A stretch of DNA of 64,000 nucleotides from Neobacillus cucumis (GCF_023715505.1 NZ_JAMBOH010000022.1:1-64000); one strand, 5' to 3'; numbered from the stretch's first letter, positions 10,544-20,631 are shown. Program-made: numbers and translations. The notes: generated by a model from the letters alone, not told the origin.

Positions 10544-12001
10544 ATGTCAAATGAAGTTCGTGTAAGGTATGCTCCAAGTCCAACGGGACATTTACATATT
10601 GGGAACGCCCGTACTGCACTATTTAATTATTTATTTGCTCGGAATAAAGGCGGTAAATTTATTATCCGGATAGAGGATACCGATAAGAAACGCAATATCG
10701 CAGGCGGTGAAGAAAGCCAATTAAAATATTTAAAATGGCTCGGAATGGATTGGGATGAAAGCGTTGATGTCGGCGGCGAGTACGGTCCTTACCGCCAATC
10801 AGAAAGAAATGATATTTATGAAACTTACTATAATCAGTTATTAGAAACCGGCCATGCGTATAAATGCTATTGTACGGAAGAAGAGCTTGAAGCAGAACGT
10901 GAAGCACAAACCGAGAGAGGCGAAACTCCTCACTACTCTGGTAAATGCCGCCACTTAACAGAAGAGCAGCGCCGTCAATTACAAGCAGAAGGCAGACAGC
11001 CAAGTCTTCGGATTGCTGTACCAGAAGGTAAAACCTATACATTTGACGATATGGTCAAAGGGGCAGTTTCGTTCGAATCTGAAGGTATGGGTGACTGGGT
11101 CATGGTCAAAAAGGATGGAACCCCAACCTATAACTTTGCGGTTGCTATCGATGATCACCTAATGCAAATTAGCCATGTACTCCGTGGTGATGACCATATT
11201 TCAAATACGCCAAAACAGTTAATGGTTTATGATGCATTAGGCTGGGAGCCGCCTGTTTTTGGACATATGACCCTTATTGTAAATGAAAGCCGGAAAAAAT
11301 TGAGTAAGCGTGATGAGTCGATTATTCAATTTATTGAACAATATGAGGAACTAGGATATCTTCCAGAAGCATTATTTAATTTTATTACGCTATTGGGATG
11401 GTCACCTGCGGGTGAAGAGGAACTATACTCTAAAGAGGAATTTATCGAGATTTTTGATGCGAATCGCCTCTCAAAATCACCTGCATTATTTGACCAGCAA
11501 AAGCTAACATGGATGAACAATCAATACATGAAAAAAATTGAGGTTGATCGCGCGTTGGAGCTTGCTTTGCCGCACCTAATTAAAGCAGGCCGTCTAAGTG
11601 AAAGTTTAACAGATGAGGAACATCAATGGGCTCGGAGTCTAGTTGCTCTTTTACAGGAAAAAATGAGCTTTGGTGCTGAAATCGTAGAATTGTCTGATAT
11701 GTTCTTCCAGGATGATGCAGTTTATGAAGAAGATGCAAAGGAAGTCTTAATGGGTGAAACGGTCCCTGAAGTATTAAGGGCCTTTTCTCATGAACTTGAC
11801 CAACTTGACAGCTTCCGCGCAGATGGAATCAAAGCAGCCATGAAGGCCGTCCAAAAATCCACTGGTCAAAAGGGGAAAAACCTGTTTATGCCGATCCGTG
11901 CGGCTGTAACAGGTCAAACACATGGGCCAGACCTGCCTCAGGCAATCGAATTATTGGGGAAAGCTAAAGTTCAAAACAGAATTAATAAAATTATTAGTTA
12001 A
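10544..12001 (+). CDS. gltX: Glutamyl-tRNA synthetase
   Basis: GltX charges tRNA-Glu, and in Bacillus also misacylates tRNA-Gln for later amidation. The class I signature is visible as [11 protein letters not shown] (residues 10-20) and the KMSKS-type loop as KLSKRDES (near 249-256). The length is 485 aa. ATG 10544 is chosen because TGGAGG lies seven bases upstream. The reading frame stays open back to 10,472, but those extra 24 codons are repeat sequence. Confidence 0.96.
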   Translation: MSNEVRVRYAPSPTGHLHIGNARTALFNYLFARNKGGKFIIRIEDTDKKRNIAGGEESQLKYLKWLGMDWDESVDVGGEYGPYRQSERNDIYETYYNQLLETGHAYKCYCTEEELEAEREAQTERGETPHYSGKCRHLTEEQRRQLQAEGRQPSLRIAVPEGKTYTFDDMVKGAVSFESEGMGDWVMVKKDGTPTYNFAVAIDDHLMQISHVLRGDDHISNTPKQLMVYDALGWEPPVFGHMTLIVNESRKKLSKRDESIIQFIEQYEELGYLPEALFNFITLLGWSPAGEEELYSKEEFIEIFDANRLSKSPALFDQQKLTWMNNQYMKKIEVDRALELALPHLIKAGRLSESLTDEEHQWARSLVALLQEKMSFGAEIVELSDMFFQDDAVYEEDAKEVLMGETVPEVLRAFSHELDQLDSFRADGIKAAMKAVQKSTGQKGKNLFMPIRAAVTGQTHGPDLPQAIELLGKAKVQNRINKIIS

Positions 12002-12036
12002 CAAGATAAAGAAAATGTAATATAGTAAAAGAAATA

Positions 12037-12090
12037 AGAAAAGCGGAAGTACCCGCTGGATGCTGAAGCTGGACAGTTATCGAGGTCCAA
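12037..12090 (-). repeat. Fragment of the dispersed repeat (R3)
   Basis: Read on the minus strand this resembles the two ends of the R1/R2 family: a CTGTCCAGCTTCAGC start and a CTTCCGCTTTTCTT end, with the centre missing. It lies just after gltX. Confidence 0.6.
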
Positions 12091-12111
12091 TGTTAGAATC
12101 CTAATCATATA

Positions 12112-12393
12112 AGCCAAAGCGAAGAAGAGGAAAAGTAAAAAAATGACGCTTTAAAGAGAGAACCATCACCGGCTGAAAGTGGTTTAAGCCTCCCATTTTT
12201 TGAAATGCACCTCTGAGCCCCATTTCGAAAGGAGTCAACTCGAGTAGATCTGGGCGGAGCAATCCGTTAACAAGTAGAGTGAGGTCTTTTTTTGCCCGAA
12301 TTCCTATCAACTTGGGAGTTAGCTAGGGTGAGGCCTAATCAGAGTGGAACCACGTATTATGCGTCTCTGTCGATTGCGACAGGGGCGCTTTTT
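12112..12393 (+). promoter_or_regulatory. Cysteine T-box riboswitch leader of cysE-cysS
   Basis: The leader ends with the T-box sequence AGAGTGGAACCACG (12341-12354), whose TGGAAC bulge pairs with the acceptor end of uncharged tRNA. The specifier is read as TGC, a Cys codon, at 12206-12208 in the context GAAATGCACC. This fits the downstream genes for serine acetyltransferase and cysteinyl-tRNA synthetase. Low charging of tRNA-Cys should favour the antiterminator and read-through. The 5' end is not precisely placed. Confidence 0.9.
12361..12393 (+). terminator. T-box-controlled terminator
   Basis: GCGTCTCTGTCG pairs with CGACAGGGGCGC, including two G-U pairs, and is followed by TTTTT. It competes with the antiterminator formed by the T-box sequence just upstream. 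Confidence 0.88.
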
Positions 12394-12420
12394 ATATATA
12401 AAAACAAAGGGGGAAGAGCG

Positions 12421-13095
12421 ATGTTCAAAAAGATGAGGGAGGACATTGAGGTTGTTTTTGAACAAGATCCTGCGGCGCGGAGCACTTTAGAAGTTGTTTT
12501 GACATATTCAGGTTTACATGCCATTTGGGCACATCGGATTGCACATGCACTCTTCAAGCGAAAATTATATTTCCCTGCACGTGTGATTTCACAAGTAAGC
12601 CGTTTCTTTACCGGAATTGAAATTCATCCCGGGGCAAAAATAGGCAGAAAATTTTTTATTGACCATGGTATGGGGGTTGTCATAGGGGAAACCTGTGAAA
12701 TTGGGGATAATGTAACTATATACCAAGGTGTTACACTTGGCGGGACAGGGAAAGAAAAGGGGAAACGCCATCCGACCATTAAGGATAATGTCCTTATATC
12801 GACTGGTGCTAAGGTGCTGGGCGCTATTACAATTGGTGAAAATTCTAAAATTGGCGGCGGTTCGGTTGTATTAAAAGAGGTGCCGCCCAACTCAACCGTA
12901 GTCGGGATACCAGGAAGGGTAGTCATTCAAGATGGCGTCCGGATACCAAAAGTAAAAGATTTAAATCATTGTGATCTTCCTGATCCAGTCGCTGACCGTA
13001 TTCGTGAGATGGAAAGTGAAGTATATCTGTTAAGACAAGAGCTTCAAGAATTAAGAAATGAAAGGACAAAAGTCAATGGCCATTCAAATATATAA
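12421..13095 (+). CDS. cysE: Serine O-acetyltransferase
   Basis: CysE makes O-acetylserine from serine and acetyl-CoA, the first step of cysteine synthesis. An N-terminal helical domain is followed by a left-handed beta helix of hexapeptide repeats (about 65-190). The catalytic histidines are in [12 protein letters not shown] and in the RHPTI segment. ATG 12421 follows AAAGGGGGAAGAG; upstream in-frame codons belong to the T-box leader. The protein is 224 aa. Its end overlaps cysS by 20 bp. Confidence 0.96.
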   Translation: MFKKMREDIEVVFEQDPAARSTLEVVLTYSGLHAIWAHRIAHALFKRKLYFPARVISQVSRFFTGIEIHPGAKIGRKFFIDHGMGVVIGETCEIGDNVTIYQGVTLGGTGKEKGKRHPTIKDNVLISTGAKVLGAITIGENSKIGGGSVVLKEVPPNSTVVGIPGRVVIQDGVRIPKVKDLNHCDLPDPVADRIREMESEVYLLRQELQELRNERTKVNGHSNI

Positions 13096-14473
13096 TACAT
13101 TATCTAGAAAAAAAGAAACCTTCGTTCCACTGGAAGAAGGAAAGGTAAAAATGTATGTCTGCGGTCCAACTGTCTATAATTATATTCATATAGGAAATGC
13201 CCGTCCGGCCATCGTTTTTGATACTGTACGGCGATACTTGGAATACCGAGGCTTTGATGTGAAATATGTTTCAAACTTTACAGACGTCGATGATAAATTA
13301 ATTCGCGCAGCTAATCAGCTTGGGGAGGATGTTCCGACCATTGCAAATCGTTTTATCGATGCCTACTTTGAAGATGTTTCAGCATTAGGCTGCCAAAAGG
13401 CGGATGTCCATCCTCGCGTAATGGAGAATATGGACATCATTATCGATTTCATCAGCCGGTTAGTAGATAAGGGCTTTGCTTACGAATCAGAAGGGGATGT
13501 ATATTTCCGTACCAGAAGCTTTGATGAATACGGAAAACTTTCACATCAATCAATTAATGACCTCCAAGTAGGTGCTAGAATCGAGGTGGGTGATAGGAAA
13601 GAAGATGACTTAGACTTTGCCCTTTGGAAAGCGGCTAAAGAAGGGGAAATCTATTGGGAAAGCCCTTGGGGACTAGGACGCCCAGGCTGGCATATTGAAT
13701 GCTCAGCAATGGCAAAGAAGTACCTTGGTGAAACGATTGATATCCATGCTGGCGGACAGGATTTAACATTCCCCCATCATGAAAACGAGATTGCTCAATC
13801 AGAAGCTCTTTCAGGTAAATTATTCTCTAGGTACTGGATGCATAATGGTTATATTAATATCGATAACGAAAAAATGTCAAAGTCACTTGGGAACTTTGTC
13901 CTTGTTCATGACATTATCAAAAGACATAATCCACAAGTATTGCGGTTCTTTATGCTGTCAGTGCATTATCGGAATCCTATTAATTACAGTGAAGAATTAT
14001 TAGAAAGTACAAAGGCTGCGTTTGAACGATTAACAACCTCTTATCAAAATTTAAACCATCGAAAAGAGGCAAGTACCGATTTAACTGACCATAATCAAGA
14101 GTGGCTGGATAAGCTGACTGTCTTGCATGAACAATTTATTGAGGCGATGGATGATGACTTTAATACAGCTTTAGCCATTTCAGTTCTATTTGACCTATCT
14201 AAATTAGCGAATTATTATCTTCTAGAAAAAAATACGGCTGTTGAAGTGATTGAGGCTTTTACAAATAAATTTGAAGAGTTATTCGGGGTATTAGGATTAA
14301 CGCTTGAAAGTGAAGAAATGCTAGATGAAGAAATTGATGCGCTGATTGAAAAGCGGAACCAGGCACGGAGAGAACGAAATTTCCAATTGTCAGATCAAAT
14401 TCGCGATCAATTAAAAGAAATGAATATTATTTTAGAGGACACACCCCAAGGTACAAGGTGGAAAAGAGGCTAA
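13076..14473 (+). CDS. cysS: Cysteinyl-tRNA synthetase
   Basis: CysS attaches cysteine to tRNA-Cys. The class I motif HIGNARP (near residues 31-37) and KMSKS in [11 protein letters not shown] (near 265-275) are intact. Zinc ligands occur at C28 in YVCGPT, at C208 in the WHIECSAMA segment, and at the downstream HHENE histidine. ATG 13076 is chosen because it gives the family N-terminus (465 aa) and AAAGGA lies within the end of cysE. It is translationally coupled to cysE under the Cys T-box. Confidence 0.96.
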   Translation: MAIQIYNTLSRKKETFVPLEEGKVKMYVCGPTVYNYIHIGNARPAIVFDTVRRYLEYRGFDVKYVSNFTDVDDKLIRAANQLGEDVPTIANRFIDAYFEDVSALGCQKADVHPRVMENMDIIIDFISRLVDKGFAYESEGDVYFRTRSFDEYGKLSHQSINDLQVGARIEVGDRKEDDLDFALWKAAKEGEIYWESPWGLGRPGWHIECSAMAKKYLGETIDIHAGGQDLTFPHHENEIAQSEALSGKLFSRYWMHNGYINIDNEKMSKSLGNFVLVHDIIKRHNPQVLRFFMLSVHYRNPINYSEELLESTKAAFERLTTSYQNLNHRKEASTDLTDHNQEWLDKLTVLHEQFIEAMDDDFNTALAISVLFDLSKLANYYLLEKNTAVEVIEAFTNKFEELFGVLGLTLESEEMLDEEIDALIEKRNQARRERNFQLSDQIRDQLKEMNIILEDTPQGTRWKRG

Positions 14474-14476
14474 TAC

Positions 14477-14899
14477 ATGCTTGACTATGAGAATAATGTC
14501 GATGCCAAACAATTGAATAGTCTTGCCCTTGCTTATATGGGGGATGCCGTTTTTGAATCATATGTAAGACGGCATCTCCTGTATAGTGGCAAGGTAAGGC
14601 CCAATCAATTGCACCGGCTTGCGACACGATACGTATCAGCAAAGGCACAGTGCCAAATACTCTTTCAAATGATGGATGAGAAGCTCTTGAATGAGGAGGA
14701 AACAGCTGTTGTCATGCGCGGCAGAAATGCAAAATCAGGAACGGTCCCTAAAAATACAGATGTCCAAACCTACCGATATAGCACCGCGTTTGAAGCGTTA
14801 ATGGGATATTTATTTTTAGAAGGAAGATTAGAACGATTAGAAGAGCTTGTTGAGACGGCGTTTAAATATGTAGATGAGAAAGGGGGCATGTCCATATGA
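14477..14899 (+). CDS. mrnC: Mini-ribonuclease III
   Basis: MrnC cleaves double-stranded RNA and matures 23S rRNA ends in Bacillus. It contains only the RNase III catalytic domain and lacks the dsRNA-binding domain. The signature is [16 protein letters not shown] (residues 12-27), with Asp20 as the likely catalytic acid. The length of 140 aa is normal. The gene starts three bases after cysS and overlaps rlmB by four bases. Confidence 0.94.
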   Translation: MLDYENNVDAKQLNSLALAYMGDAVFESYVRRHLLYSGKVRPNQLHRLATRYVSAKAQCQILFQMMDEKLLNEEETAVVMRGRNAKSGTVPKNTDVQTYRYSTAFEALMGYLFLEGRLERLEELVETAFKYVDEKGGMSI

Positions 14900-15639
14900 G
14901 TCAAGAATACATCGTTGGAAAAAATCCGGTGATTGAAGCACTTAAATCAGAAAGGGATATTAACAAAATATTAATTGCTGAAGGCTCACAAAGAGGACAA
15001 ATGCAGCAGATTACGCAATTAGCCAAAGAAGCTAATGTCCTTGTACAATTTGTTCCAAAGAAAAAGTTAGACCAAATATCGGAGGAAAATCATCAAGGTG
15101 TGCTTGCCTATGTGGCAGCTTACCAATATGCAGAAATAGATGATTTGTTTGCTGCGGCAGAGAAGAAAAATGAAGCACCGTTCTTTTTACTGCTGGATGA
15201 AATAGAAGATCCCCACAACCTAGGTTCTATTATGAGAACCGCGGATGCTGTCGGAGCACATGGAATAATTATTCCAAAACGCAGAGCCGTCGGATTAACC
15301 GCAACTGTTGCAAAGGCATCAACAGGTGCAATTGAATATATACCTGTGGTACGAGTAACGAATATGGCACGAACGATCGACGAATTGAAAGAACGGGGCG
15401 TATGGATTGCTGGAACTGATGCGAAGGGAAAAGAAGATTACCGTCAAATGGATGGGACACTTCCACTTGGCTTAGTGATCGGCAGTGAAGGGAAAGGAAT
15501 GGGAAGGTTAATCGGAGAAAAATGTGATTTTCTCATCCATTTGCCAATGGCTGGAAAAGTAACTTCGCTGAATGCTTCTGTTGCTGCATCCCTGCTCATG
15601 TATGAGGTATATCGCAAACGTCATCCGCTCGGCAGGTAG
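14896..15639 (+). CDS. rlmB: 23S rRNA (guanosine-2'-O-)-methyltransferase, TrmH/SPOUT family
   Basis: This 247-aa SPOUT methyltransferase is expected to methylate the ribose of a 23S rRNA guanosine (Gm2251 in E. coli numbering). An N-terminal L30e-like substrate-binding domain (about 1-75) precedes the knotted catalytic domain. The three SPOUT motifs are visible as [24 protein letters not shown] and [15 protein letters not shown]. It overlaps mrnC by ATGA. Confidence 0.93.
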   Translation: MSQEYIVGKNPVIEALKSERDINKILIAEGSQRGQMQQITQLAKEANVLVQFVPKKKLDQISEENHQGVLAYVAAYQYAEIDDLFAAAEKKNEAPFFLLLDEIEDPHNLGSIMRTADAVGAHGIIIPKRRAVGLTATVAKASTGAIEYIPVVRVTNMARTIDELKERGVWIAGTDAKGKEDYRQMDGTLPLGLVIGSEGKGMGRLIGEKCDFLIHLPMAGKVTSLNASVAASLLMYEVYRKRHPLGR

Positions 15640-15641
15640 TT

Positions 15642-16151
15642 ATGGACATCCTGCTTGTCGACGGATATAACATTATTGGAGCATGGCCAGAACTAAAAGC
15701 ATTGAAGGATAGGGACCTGCCGGCCGCAAGGGATCGACTAATCGAAAAAATGGCCGAATATCAAGCCTACTCTGGTTTTCGTGTAATTGTTGTTTTTGAT
15801 GCCTATTATGTACAAGGAATAGAGAAAAAGTATAAAAATCATAAGGTAGAGGTCATCTTTACAAAGGAAAATGAAACGGCCGACGAGCGGATTGAAAAAA
15901 TGGCGATTAGCTTAAGCAACCGAAGAACACAAATCCACGTAGCAACCTCCGATTTTACGGAGCAATGGGCGATATTTGGACAAGGGGCATTAAGAAAGTC
16001 CGCACGTGAATTGTTGATTGAAATGTCCTCCGTTGAAAAAGGAATAGAAAAGAAAGTTAAAAAGATTCAAGAGAAAAAACCTGCCTCGAAGATAGCGATT
16101 AGTGATGAAATGGCTGAAATTTTTGAAAAATGGCGCAGAGACAAAAAATGA
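15642..16151 (+). CDS. rae1: Ribosome-dependent endoribonuclease Rae1 (YacP)
   Basis: Rae1 cleaves mRNA in the ribosomal A site in B. subtilis. The NYN/PIN-like fold shows the expected acidic residues in LLVDGYNIIGAW (residues 3-14), VVFDAY (near 48-53), ADERIEKMA (near 82-90) and VATSD. The length of 169 aa matches. It starts two bases after rlmB. It is followed by the sigH promoter region. Confidence 0.92.
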   Translation: MDILLVDGYNIIGAWPELKALKDRDLPAARDRLIEKMAEYQAYSGFRVIVVFDAYYVQGIEKKYKNHKVEVIFTKENETADERIEKMAISLSNRRTQIHVATSDFTEQWAIFGQGALRKSARELLIEMSSVEKGIEKKVKKIQEKKPASKIAISDEMAEIFEKWRRDKK

Positions 16152-16155
16152 GCTC

Positions 16156-16184
16156 TCGACTTCAAAATTTTTCTAATGTATACT
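16156..16184 (+). promoter_or_regulatory. Candidate sigH promoter
   Basis: TCGACT (16156-16161) and TATACT (16179-16184) are spaced by 17 bases, about 38 bases before the sigH start. B. subtilis sigH has a SigA promoter repressed by AbrB; the surrounding A/T-rich DNA would suit AbrB, but no defined site can be read. Confidence 0.45.
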
Positions 16185-16221
16185 AGTAATATGTATGCAT
16201 GTTCGGTGGAGGGGATCTACT

Positions 16222-16872
16222 TTGAATACGGACTTCGGAACAAGGATTAACGAACATTTTTTCGTAATGGAAGACGAGGAAATTGTTGACTTGGTACACC
16301 AAGGTGAGAGTGAAGCATTGGATTATTTAATTCACAAGTATCGTAATTTTGTGCGTGCAAAAGCAAGATCCTATTTTTTAATTGGAGCAGATAAAGAAGA
16401 TATTGTCCAGGAAGGAATGATTGGCTTATATAAGGCGATTCGTGACTTTCGTGAGGACAAGCTGACTTCTTTTAAAGCGTTTGCTGAACTATGTATTACC
16501 CGCCAAATTATCACGGCAATTAAGACAGCAACACGGCAAAAGCATATTCCGTTAAACTCGTATGTATCATTGGACAAGCCTATTTATGATGAAGAATCTG
16601 ACCGCACATTAATGGATGTTTTATCGGGTACCAAGGTGCTGGATCCGGAACAATTAATCATTAATCAAGAGGAATTCGATCAGATAGAAGTAAAAATGAC
16701 TGAATTATTAAGTGACCTAGAACGAAAGGTATTGGCACTATATTTAGATGGCCAATCGTATCAGGAAATTTCTGAAGAACTAAAACGTCATGTGAAATCC
16801 ATCGATAATGCCCTGCAGCGTGTAAAGCGAAAACTAGAGCGGTATCTGGAAATCCGAGAATTTTCGTTGTAG
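16222..16872 (+). CDS. sigH: RNA polymerase sigma-H factor
   Basis: SigH directs transition-state, early sporulation and competence genes. Region 2 is very strongly conserved (KYRNFVRAKARSYFLIGADKEDIVQEG), and region 4 ends with the helix-turn-helix QSYQEISEELKRHVKSI. TTG 16222 is selected because GGTGGAGGGG lies seven bases upstream and the N-terminus then aligns with relatives (216 aa). In-frame codons upstream to 16,195 lack a binding site. Confidence 0.95.
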   Translation: MNTDFGTRINEHFFVMEDEEIVDLVHQGESEALDYLIHKYRNFVRAKARSYFLIGADKEDIVQEGMIGLYKAIRDFREDKLTSFKAFAELCITRQIITAIKTATRQKHIPLNSYVSLDKPIYDEESDRTLMDVLSGTKVLDPEQLIINQEEFDQIEVKMTELLSDLERKVLALYLDGQSYQEISEELKRHVKSIDNALQRVKRKLERYLEIREFSL

Positions 16873-16920
16873 GGTAAAAAAACATTATTTGTCAATATTA
16901 TTAATGTATTTTAGGAGTTA

Positions 16921-16949
16921 TTGACATTAAATAGGGGTCATGTTACATT
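16921..16949 (+). promoter_or_regulatory. Promoter for rpmG-secE
   Basis: TTGACA (16921-16926) is separated by 17 bases from TACATT (16944-16949). A TG one base upstream of the -10 makes this an extended -10 element. It sits in the 115-bp gap between sigH and rpmG. Confidence 0.65.
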
Positions 16950-16987
16950 TTTAGTGATACACAAGAAGAACAGTTAGGTGAACAAAA

Positions 16988-17134
16988 ATGAGCAAAAAAG
17001 TCATCTTAGCTTGTGTGGAATGCGGCACACGAAATTATTCAACAGCCGGCAAAGAAACACAAACAGAACGTTTAGAACTTAAAAAATATTGTAAGACTTG
17101 TGCGACCCATACTATCCACCGTGAAACAAAATAA
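16988..17134 (+). CDS. rpmG: 50S ribosomal protein L33
   Basis: This 48-codon gene encodes L33 of the large subunit. It is the zinc-binding (C+) form, with C9/C12 and C35/C38 as two CxxC pairs, so it belongs to the zinc-replete paralogue group. AGGTGA precedes the ATG. It lies directly before secE, the usual place for one L33 copy in Bacillus. Confidence 0.95.
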   Translation: MSKKVILACVECGTRNYSTAGKETQTERLELKKYCKTCATHTIHRETK

Positions 17135-17189
17135 ATATAGAAATAGATACTAGCATTGCTTACTTAAGTTTGTTGGGGGTTACGAAATA

Positions 17190-17372
17190 ATGCAGCGCAT
17201 AACGAAATTCTTCAGTGATATATTCCGTGAAATGAGAAAAGTCAGCTGGCCCAAGCGTGGGGAATTGATTCGTTCAACTGCTACTGTTTTAACAACAGTA
17301 GTCTTTTTCGCAGCGTTCTTTGCTGTTCTAGATTTAGGAATCTCAAAATTGATTCGTATAATTCTTGAATAA
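17190..17372 (+). CDS. secE: Preprotein translocase subunit SecE
   Basis: SecE clamps SecY in the membrane translocon. At 60 aa it is the short single-span Firmicute form. An amphipathic N-terminal helix has the conserved FREMRKVSWPKRGEL segment (residues 12-26). It is followed by one transmembrane helix (about 30-56). GGGGG upstream of the ATG is the likely ribosome binding site. Confidence 0.96.
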   Translation: MQRITKFFSDIFREMRKVSWPKRGELIRSTATVLTTVVFFAAFFAVLDLGISKLIRIILE

Positions 17373-17422
17373 TTAGTCATCATTCATGGTATAATGGAAA
17401 TTAATAAAGGAAGTTTTATCTA

Positions 17423-17445
17423 AAACCCGTATAAACGGGTTTTTT
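17423..17445 (+). terminator. Terminator or attenuator between secE and nusG
   Basis: An 8-bp stem (AAACCCGT with ACGGGTTT, loop ATAA) is followed by a T-run. It stands 112 bases before nusG, downstream of a TATAAT at 17390-17395, so it could terminate secE transcripts or attenuate a nusG-specific transcript. Confidence 0.75.
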
Positions 17446-17526
17446 AATTTGTCTAAAAAAGGCGGAAACGTTCGTTTTAGAGTCGGTAGACGCAGGTAAA
17501 TAGGCACTGAAATTTCCACAAAAATG

Positions 17527-17550
17527 AGGGAGGGACGGACGAACTAGTCC
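17527..17550 (+). promoter_or_regulatory. Distant Shine-Dalgarno and small hairpin before nusG
   Basis: The best ribosome binding site, GGGAGGG (17528-17534), is 22 bases before the nusG ATG, too far for direct use. A hairpin of GGAC (17537-17540) with GTCC (17547-17550) lies between them and would bring the two closer. Function is inferred from spacing only. Confidence 0.45.
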
Positions 17551-17556
17551 TCTTAA

Positions 17557-18090
17557 ATGGAAAAGAATTGGTACGTTGTTCATACTTACTCTGGTTATGA
17601 AAATAAGGTAAAAGCAAACTTAGAAAAAAGGGTTGAATCAATGGGCATGGCGGATAAGATATTCCGTGTCGTTGTACCTGAAGAAGAAGAAACAGAAATT
17701 AAAAACGGCAAAAAGAAGGTTGTCAAACGCAAGGTGTTCCCTGGTTATGTATTAGTTGAAATAGTGATGACAGATGATTCCTGGTATGTCGTCCGTAATA
17801 CTCCTGGTGTAACGGGATTTGTCGGCTCAGCGGGTTCAGGATCCAAACCAACACCGTTACTGCCTGAAGAAGTAACCGTATTACTTAAGCGTATGGGCGT
17901 AGAAGAAAAACGTGTGGATGTCGATTATGAAATCGGGGAAACGGTTCGCGTAAAGGAAGGTCCTTTTGCGAACTTTACTGGATCTATTGAAGAAATGGAC
18001 AAGGACCGTGCAAAACTTAAGGTGCTTGTTAATATGTTTGGCCGAGATACCCCAGTAGAACTAGATTTCACACAGATTGAAAAATTATAA
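17557..18090 (+). CDS. nusG: Transcription termination/antitermination factor NusG
   Basis: NusG binds RNA polymerase and modulates pausing and termination. The NGN domain (about 1-115) starts with WYVVHTYSGYENKVK. The C-terminal KOW domain includes GETVRVKEGPFANFTGSIEE (about 127-146). The length of 177 aa is typical. The ATG at 17557 gives the standard N-terminus although its Shine-Dalgarno is unusually far upstream. Confidence 0.97.
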   Translation: MEKNWYVVHTYSGYENKVKANLEKRVESMGMADKIFRVVVPEEEETEIKNGKKKVVKRKVFPGYVLVEIVMTDDSWYVVRNTPGVTGFVGSAGSGSKPTPLLPEEVTVLLKRMGVEEKRVDVDYEIGETVRVKEGPFANFTGSIEEMDKDRAKLKVLVNMFGRDTPVELDFTQIEKL

Positions 18091-18169
18091 AAAGCCGAAA
18101 TGCACGATGTAGTTTCGATGAATATATTAATCTAATTTAAAAGAAAATAAACTGTTATTGTAAAAAAAC

Positions 18170-18198
18170 TTGAAATCATTTTAAAAAAGTGTTACTAT
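18170..18198 (+). promoter_or_regulatory. Promoter of rplK-rplA
   Basis: TTGAAA (18170-18175), a 17-base spacer and TACTAT (18193-18198) with a TG extension one base upstream form a good SigA promoter. Transcription would begin about 130 bases before rplK, leaving a structured leader. Confidence 0.7.
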
Positions 18199-18338
18199 TT
18201 CATAGGTCAGTATGTCTCCAATGTGAGACGAGACCAATGTTTTAAGTTCTTTATGATTAATATATAAAGACATATGATGAGTGGGAGGGGTCAAAAGGTC
18301 CCTATTACCACATCACGGACTTTAAGGAGGTGTGTCTC

Positions 18339-18764
18339 GTGGCTAAAAAAGTAATTAAAGTCGTTAAATTACAAATTCCTGCTGGTAAAGCAAACCCAGC
18401 GCCACCGGTTGGTCCTGCACTAGGTCAAGCAGGTGTTAATATCATGGGATTCTGTAAGGAATTTAACGCTCGTACAGCAGATCAAGCTGGATTAATCATT
18501 CCTGTTGAAATTACGGTATTTGAAGACCGTTCATTTACATTTATTACGAAAACTCCTCCTGCTGCCGTTCTTTTAAAAGTAGCAGCTGGAATTCAGTCTG
18601 GTTCAGGTGAGCCTAACCGTAATAAAGTAGCAACAGTAAAGCGTGATAAAGTACGCGAGATTGCGGAACAAAAAATGCCTGACCTAAACGCAGCTAGCGT
18701 TGAAGCAGCAATGCGCATGGTCGAAGGTACTGCACGCAGCATGGGTATCGTTATCGAAGACTAA
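18339..18764 (+). CDS. rplK: 50S ribosomal protein L11
   Basis: L11 forms the GTPase-associated centre and contacts 23S rRNA. It is also needed for RelA sensing of uncharged tRNA. The N-terminal [18 protein letters not shown] segment (about 12-29) is the conserved proline-rich linker region. GTG 18339 is used because AAGGAGGTG lies seven bases upstream and the product (141 aa) then starts at the family position. Confidence 0.97.
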   Translation: MAKKVIKVVKLQIPAGKANPAPPVGPALGQAGVNIMGFCKEFNARTADQAGLIIPVEITVFEDRSFTFITKTPPAAVLLKVAAGIQSGSGEPNRNKVATVKRDKVREIAEQKMPDLNAASVEAAMRMVEGTARSMGIVIED

Positions 18765-18798
18765 TCCATGTTACTGAAGCACAAAGGTAAAATGAGGG

Positions 18799-18830
18799 GG
18801 TTGCGATATTTTAATATACTCGCAACCTTT
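18799..18830 (+). terminator. Stem-loop between rplK and rplA
   Basis: GGTTGCGA (18799-18806) pairs with TCGCAACC (18820-18827), followed by TTTGTT. It resembles a weak terminator. A second inverted repeat (GGCACT near 18846 with AGTGCC near 18880) follows before rplA. Either could take part in L1 autoregulation or set the L11:L1 ratio. Confidence 0.55.
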
Positions 18831-18944
18831 GTTCTGTCTAGCAGTGGCACTATTACTTAAGTCATAAGATGATTATAAGAAGTGCCTCGGCTTTTCGGCG
18901 TGGGAGAATAATTCGCTAAAACCACAATCTAGGAGGAAATAAAA

Positions 18945-19643
18945 ATGGCTAAAAAAGGTAAAAAGTATTTAGAAGCTTCAAAGCTTGTAGATCGCTTAAA
19001 AGCATACCCAATTGCAGAAGCAATTGATCTTGCAAAGAAAACAAACTTCACAAAGTTTGATGCAACTCTTGAAGTGGCTTTCCGTTTAGGCGTAGATCCT
19101 AAGAAAGCTGACCAACAAATCCGTGGTGCAGTTGTGCTACCTAACGGAACTGGTAAAACTCAACGCGTTTTAGTATTTGCGAAGGGTGAAAAAGTGAAAG
19201 AAGCAGAAGCAGCTGGTGCTGATTATGTTGGAGATTCTGAATACATCAACAAAATCCAACAAGGATGGTTTGATTTTGATGTAATCGTAGCAACTCCTGA
19301 CATGATGGGTGAAGTTGGTAAACTTGGTCGTGTATTAGGACCTAAAGGTTTAATGCCAAATCCTAAGACTGGTACTGTTACATTTGATGTAACAAGAGCA
19401 ATCAATGAAATTAAAGCAGGTAAAGTTGAATACCGTGTAGATAAGTCTGGTAACATTCATGTTCCTATCGGTAAATCATCTTTCGAAAGCGAAAAGCTTG
19501 TTGAAAACTTCAACACTATTTTCGAAACAATGCTTAAAGCTAAACCTGCAGCTGCAAAAGGTACTTACATGAAGAACGTAACTGTATCTTCAACAATGGG
19601 ACCTGGCGTAAAAGTAGATCCATCTACTGTTGTAGCTAAGTAA
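18945..19643 (+). CDS. rplA: 50S ribosomal protein L1
   Basis: L1 forms the mobile stalk at the E site and represses its own mRNA in many bacteria. The diagnostic motif [18 protein letters not shown] (about 126-143) is intact. The length is 232 aa. TAGGAGG precedes the ATG. It is separated from rplK by 180 bp with two stem-loops, a likely site for regulation. Confidence 0.97.
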   Translation: MAKKGKKYLEASKLVDRLKAYPIAEAIDLAKKTNFTKFDATLEVAFRLGVDPKKADQQIRGAVVLPNGTGKTQRVLVFAKGEKVKEAEAAGADYVGDSEYINKIQQGWFDFDVIVATPDMMGEVGKLGRVLGPKGLMPNPKTGTVTFDVTRAINEIKAGKVEYRVDKSGNIHVPIGKSSFESEKLVENFNTIFETMLKAKPAAAKGTYMKNVTVSSTMGPGVKVDPSTVVAK

Positions 19644-19715
19644 TTTATTACCAATTGACATTTTAGAGTATATTTTATATAATCTATTTTGTTGTTTAAA
19701 ATAAAACATTTGTAC

Positions 19716-19832
19716 TGTAGACAGCAGGTGCGATATTCGCTTAATTTCCTGCCGAGGTAGAGCGATATAGAATCGGCTGATTATTCAGCTGTTGTATGCT
19801 GCCTCCATGTCTCGATTGATGTGGAGGTTTTT
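19716..19832 (+). promoter_or_regulatory. L10 ribosomal protein leader of rplJ-rplL
   Basis: The stretch beginning CTGTAGACAGCAGGTGCGAT, followed by CCTGCCGAGGTAGAGCGAT, matches the known Firmicute L10 leader, in which the L10(L12)4 complex binds the mRNA. It ends in a terminator: CCTCCA (19802-19807) with TGGAGG near 19822-19827, then GTTTTT. Excess L10 should promote termination. The 130 bases between this and rplJ hold no gene. Confidence 0.85.
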
Positions 19833-19969
19833 ACTTGGCAAATAAAAATTTGTTGTCTAAATTATTATTTGTATAAGTGCAACTATGCCTTGTCCTCGCC
19901 TGACGGCTTGTCAGTCGGCAAGTTTACTTTACCTGGTATAAATGTAGATAATCTACAGGAGGTGTAAAG

Positions 19970-20470
19970 ATGAGCAGTGTAATCGAAATTAAGAAACAAT
20001 TAGTTGACGAAATTACTGATAAGTTAAAAGCAAGTGTATCAACTGTCGTTGTTGATTACCGTGGTCTTTCAGTTGCAGAAGTAACTGAACTTCGTAAACA
20101 ACTTCGTGATGCAGGCGTTGAATTTAAAGTTTATAAAAACTCAATGGTACGCCGTGCTGCTGATGCAGCTGAGCTTTCTAGCTTGAATGATGCGTTAACA
20201 GGTCCGAACGCAATTGCGTTCAGTACTGAAGATGTAGTAGCACCAGCAAAAATCTTGAATGACTTTGCTAAAAAACACGAAGCACTAGAACTTAAAGCAG
20301 GTGTTATCGAAGGTAACGTCGCAACAGCTGAAGAAATTAAGGCTCTTGCTGATCTACCATCACGCGAAGGCTTGCTTTCTATGCTACTCAGCGTACTACA
20401 AGCTCCAATTCGCAATCTTGCCCTTGCTGCAAAAGCGGTGGCAGACCAAAAAGAAGAACAAGGCGCGTAA
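19970..20470 (+). CDS. rplJ: 50S ribosomal protein L10
   Basis: L10 anchors the L7/L12 stalk to the ribosome and is the autoregulator of this operon. The N-terminal rRNA-binding domain includes [20 protein letters not shown] (about 27-46). The C-terminal helix that carries L7/L12 dimers ends at residue 166. CAGGAGGTG precedes the ATG. A dispersed repeat separates it from rplL. Confidence 0.97.
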   Translation: MSSVIEIKKQLVDEITDKLKASVSTVVVDYRGLSVAEVTELRKQLRDAGVEFKVYKNSMVRRAADAAELSSLNDALTGPNAIAFSTEDVVAPAKILNDFAKKHEALELKAGVIEGNVATAEEIKALADLPSREGLLSMLLSVLQAPIRNLALAAKAVADQKEEQGA

Positions 20471-20476
20471 GTTAAT

Positions 20477-20631
20477 AGAAAAGCTGAAGCGACCGTTTAG
20501 CAGCGTATGGCCTGGAGCAATTCAACTGAGATAAAGGAAACACGGAGAGCGTTAGCGAACCGATGTTGACTTATCGTAGGGAGAAGAGCGAAGGACACTA
20601 GCTGCTGGGAGCTGAAGCTGGACAATTTTAA
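20477..20631 (-). repeat. Divergent dispersed repeat (R4) between rplJ and rplL
   Basis: On the minus strand it begins AATTGTCCAGCTTCAGCTCCCAGCAGCTAG and ends TCGCTTCAGCTTTTCT, the same terminal landmarks as R1 and R2. The centre is different (for example CGCTCTTCTCCCTACG). It fills most of the 210-bp rplJ-rplL gap, normally a short spacer. Confidence 0.65.

Noticed and set aside
9600..12090. CRISPR array from the repeated segments near ispD, gltX and cysE
   Set aside because: Copies are long, far apart, in both orientations and without regular spacers or cas genes.
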